Source: Methylobacterium sp. Leaf99
GTDB lineage: Bacteria; Pseudomonadota; Alphaproteobacteria; Rhizobiales; Beijerinckiaceae
NCBI RefSeq assembly: GCF_001422375.1
Contig: NZ_LMMU01000001.1
Location: forward strand, 496,223-560,222
DNA: 64,000 bases
Direction of reading: 5' to 3'
A program made the position numbers and the translations under genes. Shown in pieces: positions 28,447 through 37,218 of the stretch. How positions within the stretch are numbered: the stretch's first letter is position 1; every line of letters begins with the position of its first letter. Below the pieces are notes generated by a model that worked only from the letters and a program-made list of their open reading frames with translations, did no database searches and had not been told where the DNA came from.

Positions 28447-28719
28447 CAGGCCTGTCTCGGAAGGGTCCGGTCCGGCCCGAGGGGACTCGGACCGCGCGGG
28501 ACACAGTAGGGTAACGGCAAAGCTTGTGCGAGGCGTCGCGTGCCCCGGTTCCCCCGCCAACAACCCGGCCTCCGTGGCGAGAGCATGGCGAAGCCTTTCG
28601 CGGTGCACGGGCCAGCCGGGCGTGGCATGCCCCCTCCCCGCGCGAAGCGGTGGCCTCGCGGCCAGACCCGGCCTATGTGCGAACGAGACAGTCGCACCCG
28701 GCGGGTGCCCAGGGACAGC

Positions 28720-29358
28720 ATGGCTTACGCGGTCAAGGAACTCTTCCACACCCTCCAGGGCGAAGGCGCGCAGGCGGGCCGCGCCGCGGTGTTCTGCCGG
28801 TTCGCCGGCTGCAACCTGTGGTCCGGCCGCGAGCAGGACCGCGCCACGGCCGCCTGCCGCTTCTGCGACACGGACTTCATCGGCATGGACGGCGAGGGCG
28901 GCGGCCGGTTCGCCACGCCCGAACTCCTCGCCGACGCCATCGCCGGGACCTGGGCCGGCGGGCCGCATCACCTTTACGTGGTCTTCACCGGCGGCGAGCC
29001 CCTGCTCCAGCTCGATCCCGCCCTCATCGCGGCGGTGCATGCGCGCGGCTTCGAGATCGCGGTGGAGACCAACGGCACCCTGGCGGCCCCCGAGGGCATC
29101 GACTGGATCTGCGTCAGCCCCAAGGCCGGCAATCCCCTCGTGCAGACCACGGGCCACGAGCTGAAGCTGGTCTTCCCCCAGGCCGAGGCCGAGGCCGATC
29201 CGGCCCGTTTCGCCGACCTCGCCTTCCGCCACCACTGGCTCCAGCCCATGGACGGGCCGGCGCGCCTCGCCAACACCGAGGCGGCGGTGGCCTATTGCCG
29301 GGCCGACGCGCGCTGGCGCCTGTCCCTGCAGACCCACAAGATCATCGGCATCCCGTAG
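28720..29358 (+). CDS. queE: 7-carboxy-7-deazaguanine synthase
   Basis: A 212-residue radical-SAM enzyme of queuosine/preQ0 synthesis, converting 6-carboxytetrahydropterin to CDG. The cluster cysteines C31, C46 and C49 follow the Cx14Cx2C form of this QueE subgroup, with FTGGEPLLQ as the SAM GGE motif. ATG 28720 begins directly at [16 protein letters not shown]. queD follows after 53 nt and queC overlaps queD. Confidence 0.96.
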   Translation: MAYAVKELFHTLQGEGAQAGRAAVFCRFAGCNLWSGREQDRATAACRFCDTDFIGMDGEGGGRFATPELLADAIAGTWAGGPHHLYVVFTGGEPLLQLDPALIAAVHARGFEIAVETNGTLAAPEGIDWICVSPKAGNPLVQTTGHELKLVFPQAEAEADPARFADLAFRHHWLQPMDGPARLANTEAAVAYCRADARWRLSLQTHKIIGIP

Positions 29359-29411
29359 GGGGCCAGCGCGTGCGAATCGGATAGCGTGCGAACCGGACGA
29401 GAGTGCGACCC

Positions 29412-29777
29412 ATGAAGATCACCCAAGCCTTCACCTTCGAGGCGGCCCACCGCCTGCCCAACGTGCCCGAGACCCATCGCTGCCACCGCATGCACGGGCA
29501 TTCCTACCGGGTCGAGTTGACCCTCACCGGCGCCGTCGATCCGCAGACCGGCTGGGTGGTGGACTTCTTCGACGTCGAGCACGCCTTCGCGCCGGTGCTG
29601 CTGCAGCTCGACCATTACTGCCTCAACGACATCGAAGGGTTGGAGAACCCCACGGCCGAGCACATCGCCGCCTGGATCTGGGCGCGGACCAAGGCGGCCC
29701 TGCCGGCCCTGTCCGCCGTGAAGGTGTACGAGACCCCGATGTCGTGGGCCGAGTACGAGGGCGACGGGCAACCATGA
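29412..29777 (+). CDS. queD: 6-carboxytetrahydropterin synthase
   Basis: A 121-residue T-fold enzyme making 6-carboxytetrahydropterin from dihydroneopterin triphosphate. Zinc ligands H13, H28 and H30 and catalytic Cys24 are in place ([10 protein letters not shown]). Glu of the VYETP motif near the C-terminus is present. Its stop overlaps the queC start (ATGA). Confidence 0.97.
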   Translation: MKITQAFTFEAAHRLPNVPETHRCHRMHGHSYRVELTLTGAVDPQTGWVVDFFDVEHAFAPVLLQLDHYCLNDIEGLENPTAEHIAAWIWARTKAALPALSAVKVYETPMSWAEYEGDGQP

Positions 29778-30478
29778 GCGACGACGGCGCCCTGGTCCTG
29801 TTCTCCGGCGGCCAGGATTCGGCCACCTGCCTCGCCTGGGCCCTGGACCGCTTCCCCCGCGTCGAGACCCTCGGCTTCGATTATGGCCAGCGCCACCGCA
29901 TCGAGCTCGACGGCCGCGCCGCCCTGCGCGCGGGCATGAGCGCCCTGAACCCGGCCTGGGCGCGCCGCCTCGGCCCCGACCACACCCTCGACCTCGCGGC
30001 GCTCGGCGCCGTCTCCGACACCGCGCTCACCCGCGACACGGAAATCGCCATGACGGCGGACGGCCTGCCCAACACCTTCGTGCCGGGCCGCAACCTCGTG
30101 TTCCTCACCTTCGCGGCGGCCCTGGCCTATCGCCGGGGCCTGCGCCACATCGTCGGCGGCATGTGCGAGACGGATTACTCCGGCTACCCGGATTGCCGCG
30201 ACGACACCATCAAGGCCCTGCAGGTGGCCCTCAACCTCGGCATGGCCCGCCGCTTCGTCCTCCACACCCCGCTCATGTGGATCGACAAGGCCGCGACCTG
30301 GCGCCTCGCCGAAGACCTTGGCGGCCGGCCCCTGGTCGACCTCGTCGTCGAGGCAAGCCACACCTGCTACCTCGGGGAGCGCGGGGCGCGGCATGACTGG
30401 GGGTACGGCTGCGGGACGTGCCCGGCCTGCGCGTTGCGGGCGAAGGGGTATCGGGCGTTCGTGGCGGAGGCGGTCTGA
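29774..30478 (+). CDS. queC: 7-cyano-7-deazaguanine (preQ0) synthase
   Basis: A 234-residue ATP-dependent enzyme converting CDG to preQ0. PP-loop SGGQDS at 11-16; zinc-binding cysteines in the C-terminal block HTCYLG and GCGTCPAC. The 4-nt overlap with queD suggests coupled translation. The set queE-queD-queC covers preQ0 synthesis except folE. Confidence 0.97.
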   Translation: MSDDGALVLFSGGQDSATCLAWALDRFPRVETLGFDYGQRHRIELDGRAALRAGMSALNPAWARRLGPDHTLDLAALGAVSDTALTRDTEIAMTADGLPNTFVPGRNLVFLTFAAALAYRRGLRHIVGGMCETDYSGYPDCRDDTIKALQVALNLGMARRFVLHTPLMWIDKAATWRLAEDLGGRPLVDLVVEASHTCYLGERGARHDWGYGCGTCPACALRAKGYRAFVAEAV

Positions 30479-30522
30479 GGCTCGCCGCCAGACTTTCCGT
30501 GGAGAGGACCTGTCGCATCTTG

Positions 30523-30537
30523 TACGCAAGTTGCGTA
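30523..30537. promoter_or_regulatory. Palindromic operator before the two-gene module
   Basis: A perfect inverted repeat, TACGCAA-G-TTGCGTA, 16 nt upstream of the GTG start at 30554. Its position at the promoter of a unit whose second gene encodes an HTH protein suggests autoregulation. Confidence 0.65.
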
Positions 30538-30553
30538 TGGCATAGGCTGCTCA

Positions 30554-30895
30554 GTGGCTCGCGAAGTCAGGATCGTCGTCGATCACGCCAACAGCGATGA
30601 CCCGATCTTCACCGTCGAGGTGCAGACCCCTTGTGGGTCGCTCGACGTGATGGCCGAGGTGTCGGTCTCGGGCCGAATCCTGACGTTGACCGGCCTGCAC
30701 ATCGGTGGCGATTCCATGAAGCAATGGGGCGCGGCCGGGCTCCGGGACATCGCGCAGGGCGTCATGGAGGAGCTGGATGTCGACGAGATCCACATTGTTG
30801 GCGGCGTTCGGACCACGGGTGCAAATCCGGGACGAGCAGCCCGTCCGCGAAGGCTCCGCAGAACGCCTCAGCCTCAAGCGACGGCCGGACGCTGA
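30554..30895 (+). CDS. Small protein of a toxin-antitoxin-like pair (hypothetical)
   Basis: A 113-residue protein from GTG 30554. The first ~85 residues look like a compact alpha/beta domain (FTVEVQTPCGSLDVMAEVSV, GRILTLTGLHI, GLRDIAQGVMEELDVDEIHI). A basic tail follows, starting VRTTGANPGR. It is followed by an XRE-type protein and preceded by a perfect palindrome. By position it could be the toxin of a type II pair, but I do not recognise a toxin family or active site. The function is not assigned. Confidence 0.65.
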   Translation: MAREVRIVVDHANSDDPIFTVEVQTPCGSLDVMAEVSVSGRILTLTGLHIGGDSMKQWGAAGLRDIAQGVMEELDVDEIHIVGGVRTTGANPGRAARPRRLRRTPQPQATAGR

Positions 30896-30905
30896 CCTGA
30901 ACACG

Positions 30906-31295
30906 GTGGCGGCGGCCCGTGCCCTGGTGCGTCGGCATCTCCCGGTGAAGGCCGCCCACGCGGTCATGACGGAACTGTTCGATACGGACGAGGCCTATGT
31001 CGAGGTGCCGAAGGTCGAGAGCCTGAACCATCTGATATCGGAGCTGACAGCTCTGGGCATCGAAGCCCGAAGGCATTGGCCGGACCAGATCTCCGTCCGG
31101 ATCGTGCGGGAGGCCCTGCATCTCTCGCAAAGTCAGTTCGCCCTGCGGTTCGGGCTAGAGGAAGCGACGGTCAAGAACTGGGAGCAGGGCAAGTCGAAGC
31201 CGAACGCCACGGCCATGACCCTGATCTGGACGATCCATCGCCACCCGGAGGCCGTCGTGGATGCCCTTGCCAGGGGTGGAACCACGACCGGCTGA
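30906..31295 (+). CDS. XRE-type HTH protein (antitoxin-like)
   Basis: About 129 residues. The N-terminal part (ARALVRRHLPVKAAHAVMTEL, VEVPKVESLNHLISELTALG) looks like a small alpha/beta domain reminiscent of L7/L12-ClpS-like folds. The C-terminus is a clear HTH: REALHLSQSQFALRFGLEEA followed by TVKNWEQGK. It probably binds the palindrome at 30523-30537. GTG 30906, 10 nt after the upstream stop, is chosen; ATG 30777 would overlap the first gene by 119 nt. Confidence 0.8.
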   Translation: MAAARALVRRHLPVKAAHAVMTELFDTDEAYVEVPKVESLNHLISELTALGIEARRHWPDQISVRIVREALHLSQSQFALRFGLEEATVKNWEQGKSKPNATAMTLIWTIHRHPEAVVDALARGGTTTG

Positions 31296-31400
31296 GCCGC
31301 CGCGGCCTGTCGGCAGCAGGTTCGCGCGGAGCCGGGGTGAAGGCCGAGGTCTTGAGCCCCGGCGGTGATGCGCTTCCGCGGCCAGGGCCCTGGAGCCGCC

Positions 31401-31871
31401 TCACGCCCCCACCACCGCCAAAACAAGCTCCCGCCGGTACGGCCGGTCGTGGTGCTCGATGAGGTAGATCCCCTGCCACGTGCCCAGGGCCAGCCGGCCG
31501 TCCAACACCGGCACGGTGAGCCCGGATTCCGTCACCATCGTGCGGATATGGGCCGGCATGTCGTCCGGCCCCTCGCTGCCGTGGATGTAGGCGCCGTGGC
31601 GCGGGGCGAGCCCGTCCAGCGCCGTCATCAGGTCGGTCTGGACGTCGGGGTCGGCGTTCTCCTGGATGGTCAGGGAGGCCGAGGTGTGCCGGCAGAACAC
31701 GCTCAGCACGCCCTGGCTGATCCCGCTCTGCTGCACGAACTCGGCCACGCGGGCGGTGATGTCGGTGAATCCCGGTCCGGGCGTCGAGACCACGAGGCGG
31801 GCGCTCGCCTGGGCACTCACGGCGCCCGCCCGAAACCCGTCGAGTCCGCCGATCCTGGCTCCGCGCGTCAT
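31401..31871 (-). CDS. YjbQ family protein (UPF0047)
   Basis: A 156-residue protein of the YjbQ family, some members of which show thiamine-phosphate synthase activity in vitro; the physiological role is unsettled. Hallmarks: VFCRHTSASLTIQENADP, then DMPAHIRTMV and LGTWQGIYLIEHHD with the conserved Gly-Thr-Trp-Gln-Gly. The start codon overlaps the DNA ligase stop by 4 nt (ATGA), so it is the last gene of the exonuclease-ligase-yjbQ unit. Confidence 0.92.
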   Translation of the reverse strand: MTRGARIGGLDGFRAGAVSAQASARLVVSTPGPGFTDITARVAEFVQQSGISQGVLSVFCRHTSASLTIQENADPDVQTDLMTALDGLAPRHGAYIHGSEGPDDMPAHIRTMVTESGLTVPVLDGRLALGTWQGIYLIEHHDRPYRRELVLAVVGA

Positions 31872-33775
31872 GGGGAATTCTCCGGGGTGGCGCCCGGGGC
31901 GATCTTGCTCGTCCCCCGGGCCAGGATGGTCTCCAGGACAGCGATCCCGTCGGCCTCGGCCGCCGGCTTGTCCCAGCGGATACGGTGGACCCGGGGGAAG
32001 CGGAGCGCCACGCCGGACTTGTGCCGGGTCGAGCGCTGCACCCCCTCGAAGGCGATCTCCAGCACCAGGCCTTCCTCAAGGCCATACGCGACCTCGCGCA
32101 CGGGGCCGAAGCGCTTGGTGGTGTGGTTGCGGACGTAGCGGTCGAGCTTGGCCAGCTCCGCGTCGGTGAAGCCGTGATAGGCCTTGCCCACGGGCACGAG
32201 TTCCGGGCTGCCGTCCTCGCGGGGGCGCCAGACCCCGAAGGTGTAGTCCGAGTAGAACGACGAGCGCTTCCCGTGGCCGCGCTGGGCGTACATCATCACG
32301 GCGTCGACGAGGTGGGGCTCGCGCTTCCACTTCCACCACGGCCCCTTCGGGCGACCGGGCAGGTACGGGCTGTCGCGCAGTTTCAGCATCACGCCCTCGA
32401 TGGCGTCGGCATCCTCTCCCGCCCCCACGGCGGCCGGGTCGGCGCGGGCCTCGGCCAGATCCTCCCAGGTCGCGAACGGCACCAGGGGCGACAGGTCGAT
32501 GCGGGCATGGTCGAGGGCGGCGACGAAGGTCTCGAGGCGGGCGCGGCGCTCGGCGAAGGGGAGCGGGCGCAGGTCCTCGCCCTCCGCCGTGAGGAGGTCG
32601 TAGGCCCGGACATGGGCCGGGAATTCCTCCAGGAGCTTCGGGGTCACGGCCTTGCGGTTGAGGCGCTGCTGCAGGACGTTGAAGCTCTGCACGCGGGATT
32701 CCTTCAGGATCAGCAGCTCGCCGTCCAGGGTCCCCGTGAAGGTGATGGCCTGCGCCAGGTCCGGGAACGCGTCGGTGATGTCCTCGCCCGTGCGCGAATA
32801 GACCTTCGCGACCTGGGCCCCGGCCTCGTCGCGCCCGCCCGAGAGCTGGACGCGGATGCCGTCCCACTTCCACTCGCCGGAGAACGCCGCCGGATCGAGT
32901 TTTTCGAAATCTCCGTTTTCGTCGATGGGGTGGGACAGCATCGGTGGCCGGAACGGCGCCGGGTTCAGCGTCGTCGGACGCTCGGCCCGGCCCTCGACCC
33001 AGGCGAACAGGCTGAGATAGGGCGGCACCATCCCGTGCCAGACCTCCTCCACGGCGTCGGCCTCGTGGCCGCCGAGCGCGCCCACGGCGGTCTTGGCGAG
33101 GCGGGCCGAGACGCCGACGCGCAGGGCCCCGGTGATGAGCTTCAGGAGCGCCCAGCGCCCGGTCTCGTCGAGGGCATCGAGCCAGGTGGCGATGTGCCCC
33201 GGCAGGTCGGCCTTCTTGATGGTGGCGAGGGTCTCGACCACCTCCGAGAGGGTGGGGATGTGGGGCGGCGGGTTGTTGTGGCCGGGGGGCGGCGGCGCTG
33301 ACCCTCCCCATGCCGGAGGGGTGCCCGACGTGTCGGCGTGAGGCGCAGGCTCCCTCTCCTGGAAGGAGAGGGTTGGGGTGAGGTGTGGGACATCTCCGGA
33401 GAGTTCGCACACCTCACCCTGTCCCTCTCCTTCCAGGAGAGGGGACCCGCGCTGCCCGCCCGATGCCGGAGGACTGGGAGCCGTCGAGGCCAGGGGATGT
33501 TCCGGCGCCGGCCAGATCAGCGCCGTGGTCTCGGCGAGATCGCCGACGTAGTTGTGCGACAGGGCGAACAGCACCGGATCGACCCGCGCCTCCACCAGCC
33601 CCCGGATCATCGCGGGCTTGGCCTCGCGAAACGTCAGGTTGCCGGTCATGGCCGCGAGGGCGAATCCGCGCTCCGGGTCGGGCGCCCGCGAAAAGTAATC
33701 CTGCAGCAGGCGCAGCTTGGCGTTGCGGCGCGGCTCGTAGGCGAGGCGGTCGAGGAGGTGGGCGAACTCGTTCAC
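31868..33775 (-). CDS. ATP-dependent DNA ligase carrying an in-frame repeat insertion
   Basis: A 635-residue bacterial ATP-dependent ligase of the type that pairs with a metallo-beta-lactamase exonuclease in a DNA-repair cassette. AMP-accepting Lys303 is in EWKWDGIRVQ, with downstream nucleotidyltransferase motifs (DGELLIL, EGVMLKL, WWKWKREP) and an OB-fold. The GTG start at 33775 overlaps the exonuclease stop by 4 nt. Residues ~95-165, in the linker of the N-terminal DNA-binding domain, are odd: they include the translation of a dispersed palindromic repeat (GSPLLEGEGQGEVCELSG, LTPTLSFQERE) plus Pro-rich sequence. The frame is kept and both flanks read as normal ligase, so the protein may still work. 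Confidence 0.92.
   Translation of the reverse strand: MNEFAHLLDRLAYEPRRNAKLRLLQDYFSRAPDPERGFALAAMTGNLTFREAKPAMIRGLVEARVDPVLFALSHNYVGDLAETTALIWPAPEHPLASTAPSPPASGGQRGSPLLEGEGQGEVCELSGDVPHLTPTLSFQEREPAPHADTSGTPPAWGGSAPPPPGHNNPPPHIPTLSEVVETLATIKKADLPGHIATWLDALDETGRWALLKLITGALRVGVSARLAKTAVGALGGHEADAVEEVWHGMVPPYLSLFAWVEGRAERPTTLNPAPFRPPMLSHPIDENGDFEKLDPAAFSGEWKWDGIRVQLSGGRDEAGAQVAKVYSRTGEDITDAFPDLAQAITFTGTLDGELLILKESRVQSFNVLQQRLNRKAVTPKLLEEFPAHVRAYDLLTAEGEDLRPLPFAERRARLETFVAALDHARIDLSPLVPFATWEDLAEARADPAAVGAGEDADAIEGVMLKLRDSPYLPGRPKGPWWKWKREPHLVDAVMMYAQRGHGKRSSFYSDYTFGVWRPREDGSPELVPVGKAYHGFTDAELAKLDRYVRNHTTKRFGPVREVAYGLEEGLVLEIAFEGVQRSTRHKSGVALRFPRVHRIRWDKPAAEADGIAVLETILARGTSKIAPGATPENSP
33351..33444. 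repeat. Palindromic repeat element, copy 3, inside the ligase gene
   Basis: Nearly identical to the element at 11891-11983 and to the inverse of that at 5191-5276: nested CCCTCTCCT/AGGAGAGGG hairpin, then GGTGAGGTGTGGGA with CGCACACCTCACC opposite. Here it lies within codons ~111-142 of the ligase gene, without a stop or frame change. Confidence 0.88.
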
Positions 33776-34812
33776 GCGGCGACCTCCGCGACGCCCGGCT
33801 CGGCCTCGCCGTCGTCGCCGTAGCCCAGCAGGTGCAGGGGCTTGGCCTTGATCCCTTGCGTCCCGCACCAGTGCACCAGGGCGTCCTCCTGCCCGTGGGT
33901 GACCCAGACCTCGCCGGCCCCGGTCTCCCGGATCGTGCGGCAGAGGTCGGGCCAGTCGGAATGGTCGGAGATGCACAGGGGCAGTTCGGCGCCCTTCTGG
34001 CGGGCGCGGGCCCGCACCCGCATCCAGCCCGACGCGAACGAGGCGACGGGGTCGGGGAATTTTCGCGACCACACGTCCTGGATGGCGGAGGGCGGGCACA
34101 GCACGATGGCGCCGTGGAGTTTTCCGCGCTCGGCCGCCACCACCTTCGGGGTCTCACCCAGGGGGATGCCCTCCTGCTTGTAGAGCTCCGTCAGTTTCTC
34201 CATGGCGCCATGGAGGTAGATGGGACGGTCGTAGCCGGCCTGCCGCAGCAGGGCCATCACCCGCTGGGCCTTGCCGAGGGCGTAGGCGCCGACGATGTGG
34301 GCGCGCTCGGGAAACAGCGCCACGGAATCGAGGAGTTTCTGGACCTCGTCGCGGGTGTCGGGCATCCGGAACACCGGCAGGCCGAAGGTCGCCTCGGTGA
34401 TGAACACGTCGCAGGGCATGACCTCGAACGGCAGGCAGGTCGGGTCGGGCGCGCGCTTGTAGTCGCCCGAGACCACGACGCGCACGCCCCGCGCCTGGAT
34501 CGCGATCTGGGCCGAGCCGAGGACGTGGCCGGCCGGCGCGAAGCGCACGGTGACGTCGCCGATGCGGATGTCCTCCCCCAGGTGCGCCTCCTGGCGCGTC
34601 GTGCAAAAGTCCTCGCCGTAGCGCACGGCCATGATCCGCAGGGTCTGGCCGGTGGCGAGCACCTGTCCGTGGCCGGCGCGGGCATGGTCGGCATGGCCGT
34701 GGGTGATCAGGGCCCGGGGCACGGGCCAGGTCGGATCGACGTGGAAGTCGCCGAGGGGGCAGTACAGCCCCTCGCGGGTCAGGGTGAGGAGATCGCTGGC
34801 GCTGAAGGTCAT
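33772..34812 (-). CDS. Ligase-associated exonuclease (metallo-beta-lactamase fold)
   Basis: A 346-residue beta-CASP/metallo-beta-lactamase nuclease with the metal site H38-G-H40-A-D42-H43, then FAPAGHVLGSAQ and VSGDYKR. It matches the ligase-associated DNA-repair exonuclease family. The downstream ligase overlaps it by 4 nt, and together they form the core of the known ligase-exonuclease cassette; the helicase and phosphoesterase partners found in some genomes are absent here. ATG 34812 (MTFSASDLL) is the start; it diverges from the methyltransferase gene across 55 nt. Confidence 0.93.
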   Translation of the reverse strand: MTFSASDLLTLTREGLYCPLGDFHVDPTWPVPRALITHGHADHARAGHGQVLATGQTLRIMAVRYGEDFCTTRQEAHLGEDIRIGDVTVRFAPAGHVLGSAQIAIQARGVRVVVSGDYKRAPDPTCLPFEVMPCDVFITEATFGLPVFRMPDTRDEVQKLLDSVALFPERAHIVGAYALGKAQRVMALLRQAGYDRPIYLHGAMEKLTELYKQEGIPLGETPKVVAAERGKLHGAIVLCPPSAIQDVWSRKFPDPVASFASGWMRVRARARQKGAELPLCISDHSDWPDLCRTIRETGAGEVWVTHGQEDALVHWCGTQGIKAKPLHLLGYGDDGEAEPGVAEVAA

Positions 34813-34867
34813 CGGCGCGGCATATAGGGCGCCCGATCCCCGAGCGAAGCGGACTCCCCCACCCAGC

Positions 34868-35806
34868 ATGTCGCGCCCTTCCGGTTCCGGCGAGTTCCTC
34901 GCCGACAGACGCTACGCCTACGCCGAAGCGTGCCTCGCCGAGGGCGACGCCCTGGGGTCGGCCGAGATGGCGGAGCAGACCCTGGAGATCGCGCCCCGCT
35001 ACGCCCCGGCCTGGTTCCTCCTCGGCCGGGCACGGGAGGCCCGCTACGTCAGCCATGGCGACTTGCGCGACCACCACGCGGCCCTGCGCGCCTACGCGGC
35101 GGCCCTCGACCTCGACCCCGACGACAACCAGGGCGCCCGGCTGGCGCTGGCGCAGATCGGCGACGGCGGCGTTCTCGCGGCGATCTCGCCGGCCTACATC
35201 CGCACCCTGTTCGACGCCTATGCCGCCCGGTTCGAGCGCCATCTCGTCGACGATCTCGCCTATCGCGCGCCGGAACTCATGGTGGCGGCCCTCGACGCCC
35301 TCCCGGAGGCGCCGGCGGCCTACGAGTCCGTGCTCGACCTCGGCTGCGGCACCGGCCTGATGGGCGCGGCCCTGGGGGACCGGGCGCGTCACCTCACCGG
35401 CATCGACCTCTCGCCCCTCATGCTGGCCGAGGCCGCCCGGGGGAAGCGCTATGCCCGCCTCGTCGAGGGCGACCTCGTCGCCGGGATCATGGCCGAAGCC
35501 GAGGCGGCGACCGACCTCGTCACCGCCGCCGACGTGATGATCTATGTCGGGGCGCTCACCGGGCTCCTGGCGGGGGCCGTCCGGGTGCTGCGGCCGAACG
35601 GGCGCCTCGCCTTCAGCGTGCAGTCGCATGCGGGCGACGGCCTCGTCCTCGGGGCGGATGCCCGCTACGCCCACGGCGATGCCCTGGTGCGGGACGCCGT
35701 GGCCCGGGCCGGCCTCACCCTCGACCACTTCGAGGCGGCGACCCTCCGGCGCGAACGCGGCCTGCCGGTTCCGGGGCGCATCGTCGTCGCGCGCCGGCCC
35801 GCCTGA
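34868..35806 (+). CDS. TPR-containing SAM-dependent methyltransferase
   Basis: A 312-residue protein. Residues ~10-95 form TPR-like helices (EACLAEGDALGSAEMAEQTL, LLGRAREARY). Then comes a class I methyltransferase with motif I VLDLGCGTGLMG, GIDLSPLMLAEA and VTAADVMIYVGAL. The arrangement resembles predicted methyltransferases of the TPR-contingent type. The substrate is unknown. ATG 34868 starts at MSRPSGSGEFLADRRY. Confidence 0.88.
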   Translation: MSRPSGSGEFLADRRYAYAEACLAEGDALGSAEMAEQTLEIAPRYAPAWFLLGRAREARYVSHGDLRDHHAALRAYAAALDLDPDDNQGARLALAQIGDGGVLAAISPAYIRTLFDAYAARFERHLVDDLAYRAPELMVAALDALPEAPAAYESVLDLGCGTGLMGAALGDRARHLTGIDLSPLMLAEAARGKRYARLVEGDLVAGIMAEAEAATDLVTAADVMIYVGALTGLLAGAVRVLRPNGRLAFSVQSHAGDGLVLGADARYAHGDALVRDAVARAGLTLDHFEAATLRRERGLPVPGRIVVARRPA

Positions 35807-36016
35807 TCCGTCCATCGGCGCGGTCGAGCGGCGTTCGCGGGATCGGCCCCGCTCACGAGAACGTCAGCGCCTCATCCCGCTCCGGTGAGCCGGAATGGTG
35901 GACAGGTGCCGCGTGGCACGCCATGGGCGCAATCCGCGACGCCCACGAACCTTTCGCGCGTCCGGGCGCGTATGGAGTCCGGCCTTCCCCCGCATCAGCC
36001 GTCTCTCGGAGACCCC

Positions 36017-36754
36017 ATGGCAGACCCGCAGAACAAGTCGTTTCCCGCCAGCGCGCGAACGCGCATCCCGTTCGCCCTCGCCCTGTCAGCCGTGGCGGGC
36101 TGCGCCGATTCCATCGGGTTCCTGGAATTCTCGCAGCTGTTCATGTCGTTCATGAGCGGAAACACGACCCGGTTCGGCGTGTCGGTGAGCCGGTTCGACT
36201 GGGAGGGCGCGTCCCGCGTCGCCTCCGTCATCATCCTGTTCTGCTTCGGAGCCTTCGCGGGCACGCTCATCGCCGCCTGGGTCGGACGCTGGCGCCTGTC
36301 GGTCCTGCTGCTGCTCCAGGCGGTGCTGCTCACCGTCGGGCTCATCGTGCCGCACGGCACCTTCGCGTTCCCGCTCCACGCCTATCCCATCGTCATCGCG
36401 CTGGGTCTCCAGAACGCGACCCTGCAGGACGAGGGCGGGCGCAGCCTCGCGCTCACCTACGTCACCGGCGCCGTGGTGCGGTTCGGGACGGGGCTCGCGA
36501 ACCTCATCCTCGGCACCGTGGCGCCCTCGTTCTGGATCCAGGCCCCCCTGTGGGCGGCACTCAGCACCGGCGCCGTCATCGGCGGCTTCCTGCAGACCCA
36601 GTACGGCGAGGACGCGTTCCTGTTCCCGGCGGCCCTGGCGGCCCTGCTGGCGATGATCGCCCTGGTGCTCACCATCGCCAGGCCCGGCAGCGCCTATGTC
36701 AGCGGCGAGGTCGAGCACCATCCGCCGGACGGCGCCGCCGCCCCGAAGCCCTGA
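36017..36754 (+). CDS. DUF1275 (YoaK-like) membrane protein
   Basis: A 245-residue integral membrane protein with about six hydrophobic segments, e.g. VASVIILFCFGAFAGTLIAAW and LLLLQAVLLTVGLIV. DUF1275 hallmarks include AGCADSIGFLEF near the N-terminus, the FMSGNTTRFG motif, and GLQNATLQDEGG plus TYVTGAVVRFGTGL mid-protein. Transport is presumed for the family, but the substrate is unknown. ATG 36017 is preferred over longer in-frame options. Confidence 0.92.
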   Translation: MADPQNKSFPASARTRIPFALALSAVAGCADSIGFLEFSQLFMSFMSGNTTRFGVSVSRFDWEGASRVASVIILFCFGAFAGTLIAAWVGRWRLSVLLLLQAVLLTVGLIVPHGTFAFPLHAYPIVIALGLQNATLQDEGGRSLALTYVTGAVVRFGTGLANLILGTVAPSFWIQAPLWAALSTGAVIGGFLQTQYGEDAFLFPAALAALLAMIALVLTIARPGSAYVSGEVEHHPPDGAAAPKP

Positions 36755-36771
36755 GGCGGACGGAGCCGCGG

Positions 36772-37194
36772 TCACCCGTCGCCGCGGTCCCCGCGCAGGC
36801 GCTTGGTGTCGCCGCGCTTCGACTTGTCCTCGAGGCGCCGCTTCTTCGAGGCGAGCGTCGGGCGCGTCGCCCGGCGCGGGGTCGGCGGCACGGCGGCCTC
36901 CGCCACCAGGGCGGCGAGGCGCTCGCGGGCATCGGCCCGGTTGCGGTCCTGGGTCCGGTGCTGCTGGGCCGAGATGACGATGATGCCGTCCAGGGTCAGG
37001 CGCCGGCCGGCGAGGCGCATGAGCCGCACCGCCACGGCGTTGGGCAGGGACGGCGAGCGCCGCGCGTCGAAGCGCAGCTGCACGGCGGTGGAGAGCTTGT
37101 TGACGTTCTGCCCGCCCGGCCCCGAGGCGCGCACGAAGGTCTCGTCGAGCTCCGCCTCGTCGATGGCGATCTGGGGCGTGCACTGAAGCGCCAC
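36772..37194 (-). CDS. arfB: Alternative ribosome-rescue factor ArfB
   Basis: A 140-residue peptidyl-tRNA hydrolase-type factor. GGQ motif G27-G28-Q29 in RASGPGGQNVNKLST, and a long basic C-terminal tail (ASKKRRLEDKSKRGDTKRL) that inserts into the mRNA channel of stalled ribosomes. Length is normal for ArfB and too short for RF1/RF2. The start is GTG 37194. bolA lies 24 nt upstream on the same strand. Confidence 0.95.
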   Translation of the reverse strand: MALQCTPQIAIDEAELDETFVRASGPGGQNVNKLSTAVQLRFDARRSPSLPNAVAVRLMRLAGRRLTLDGIIVISAQQHRTQDRNRADARERLAALVAEAAVPPTPRRATRPTLASKKRRLEDKSKRGDTKRLRGDRGDG

Positions 37195-37218
37195 GGCAGC
37201 GGTCTCCGACCCGAGGGA

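Noticed and set aside
26923..29337. Long N-terminal extension of the carboxypeptidase gene
   Set aside because: The extension overlaps queE on the other strand and precedes a clear signal peptide at 28446.
30777..30905. Longer start of the XRE-type gene at ATG 30777
   Set aside because: Would overlap the upstream gene by 119 nt; the added segment has no domain features. Kept as an alternative only.
31965..32138. Methyltransferase- or permease-like ORFs on the plus strand over the ligase
   Set aside because: Out-of-frame shadows of the ligase gene with no motifs.
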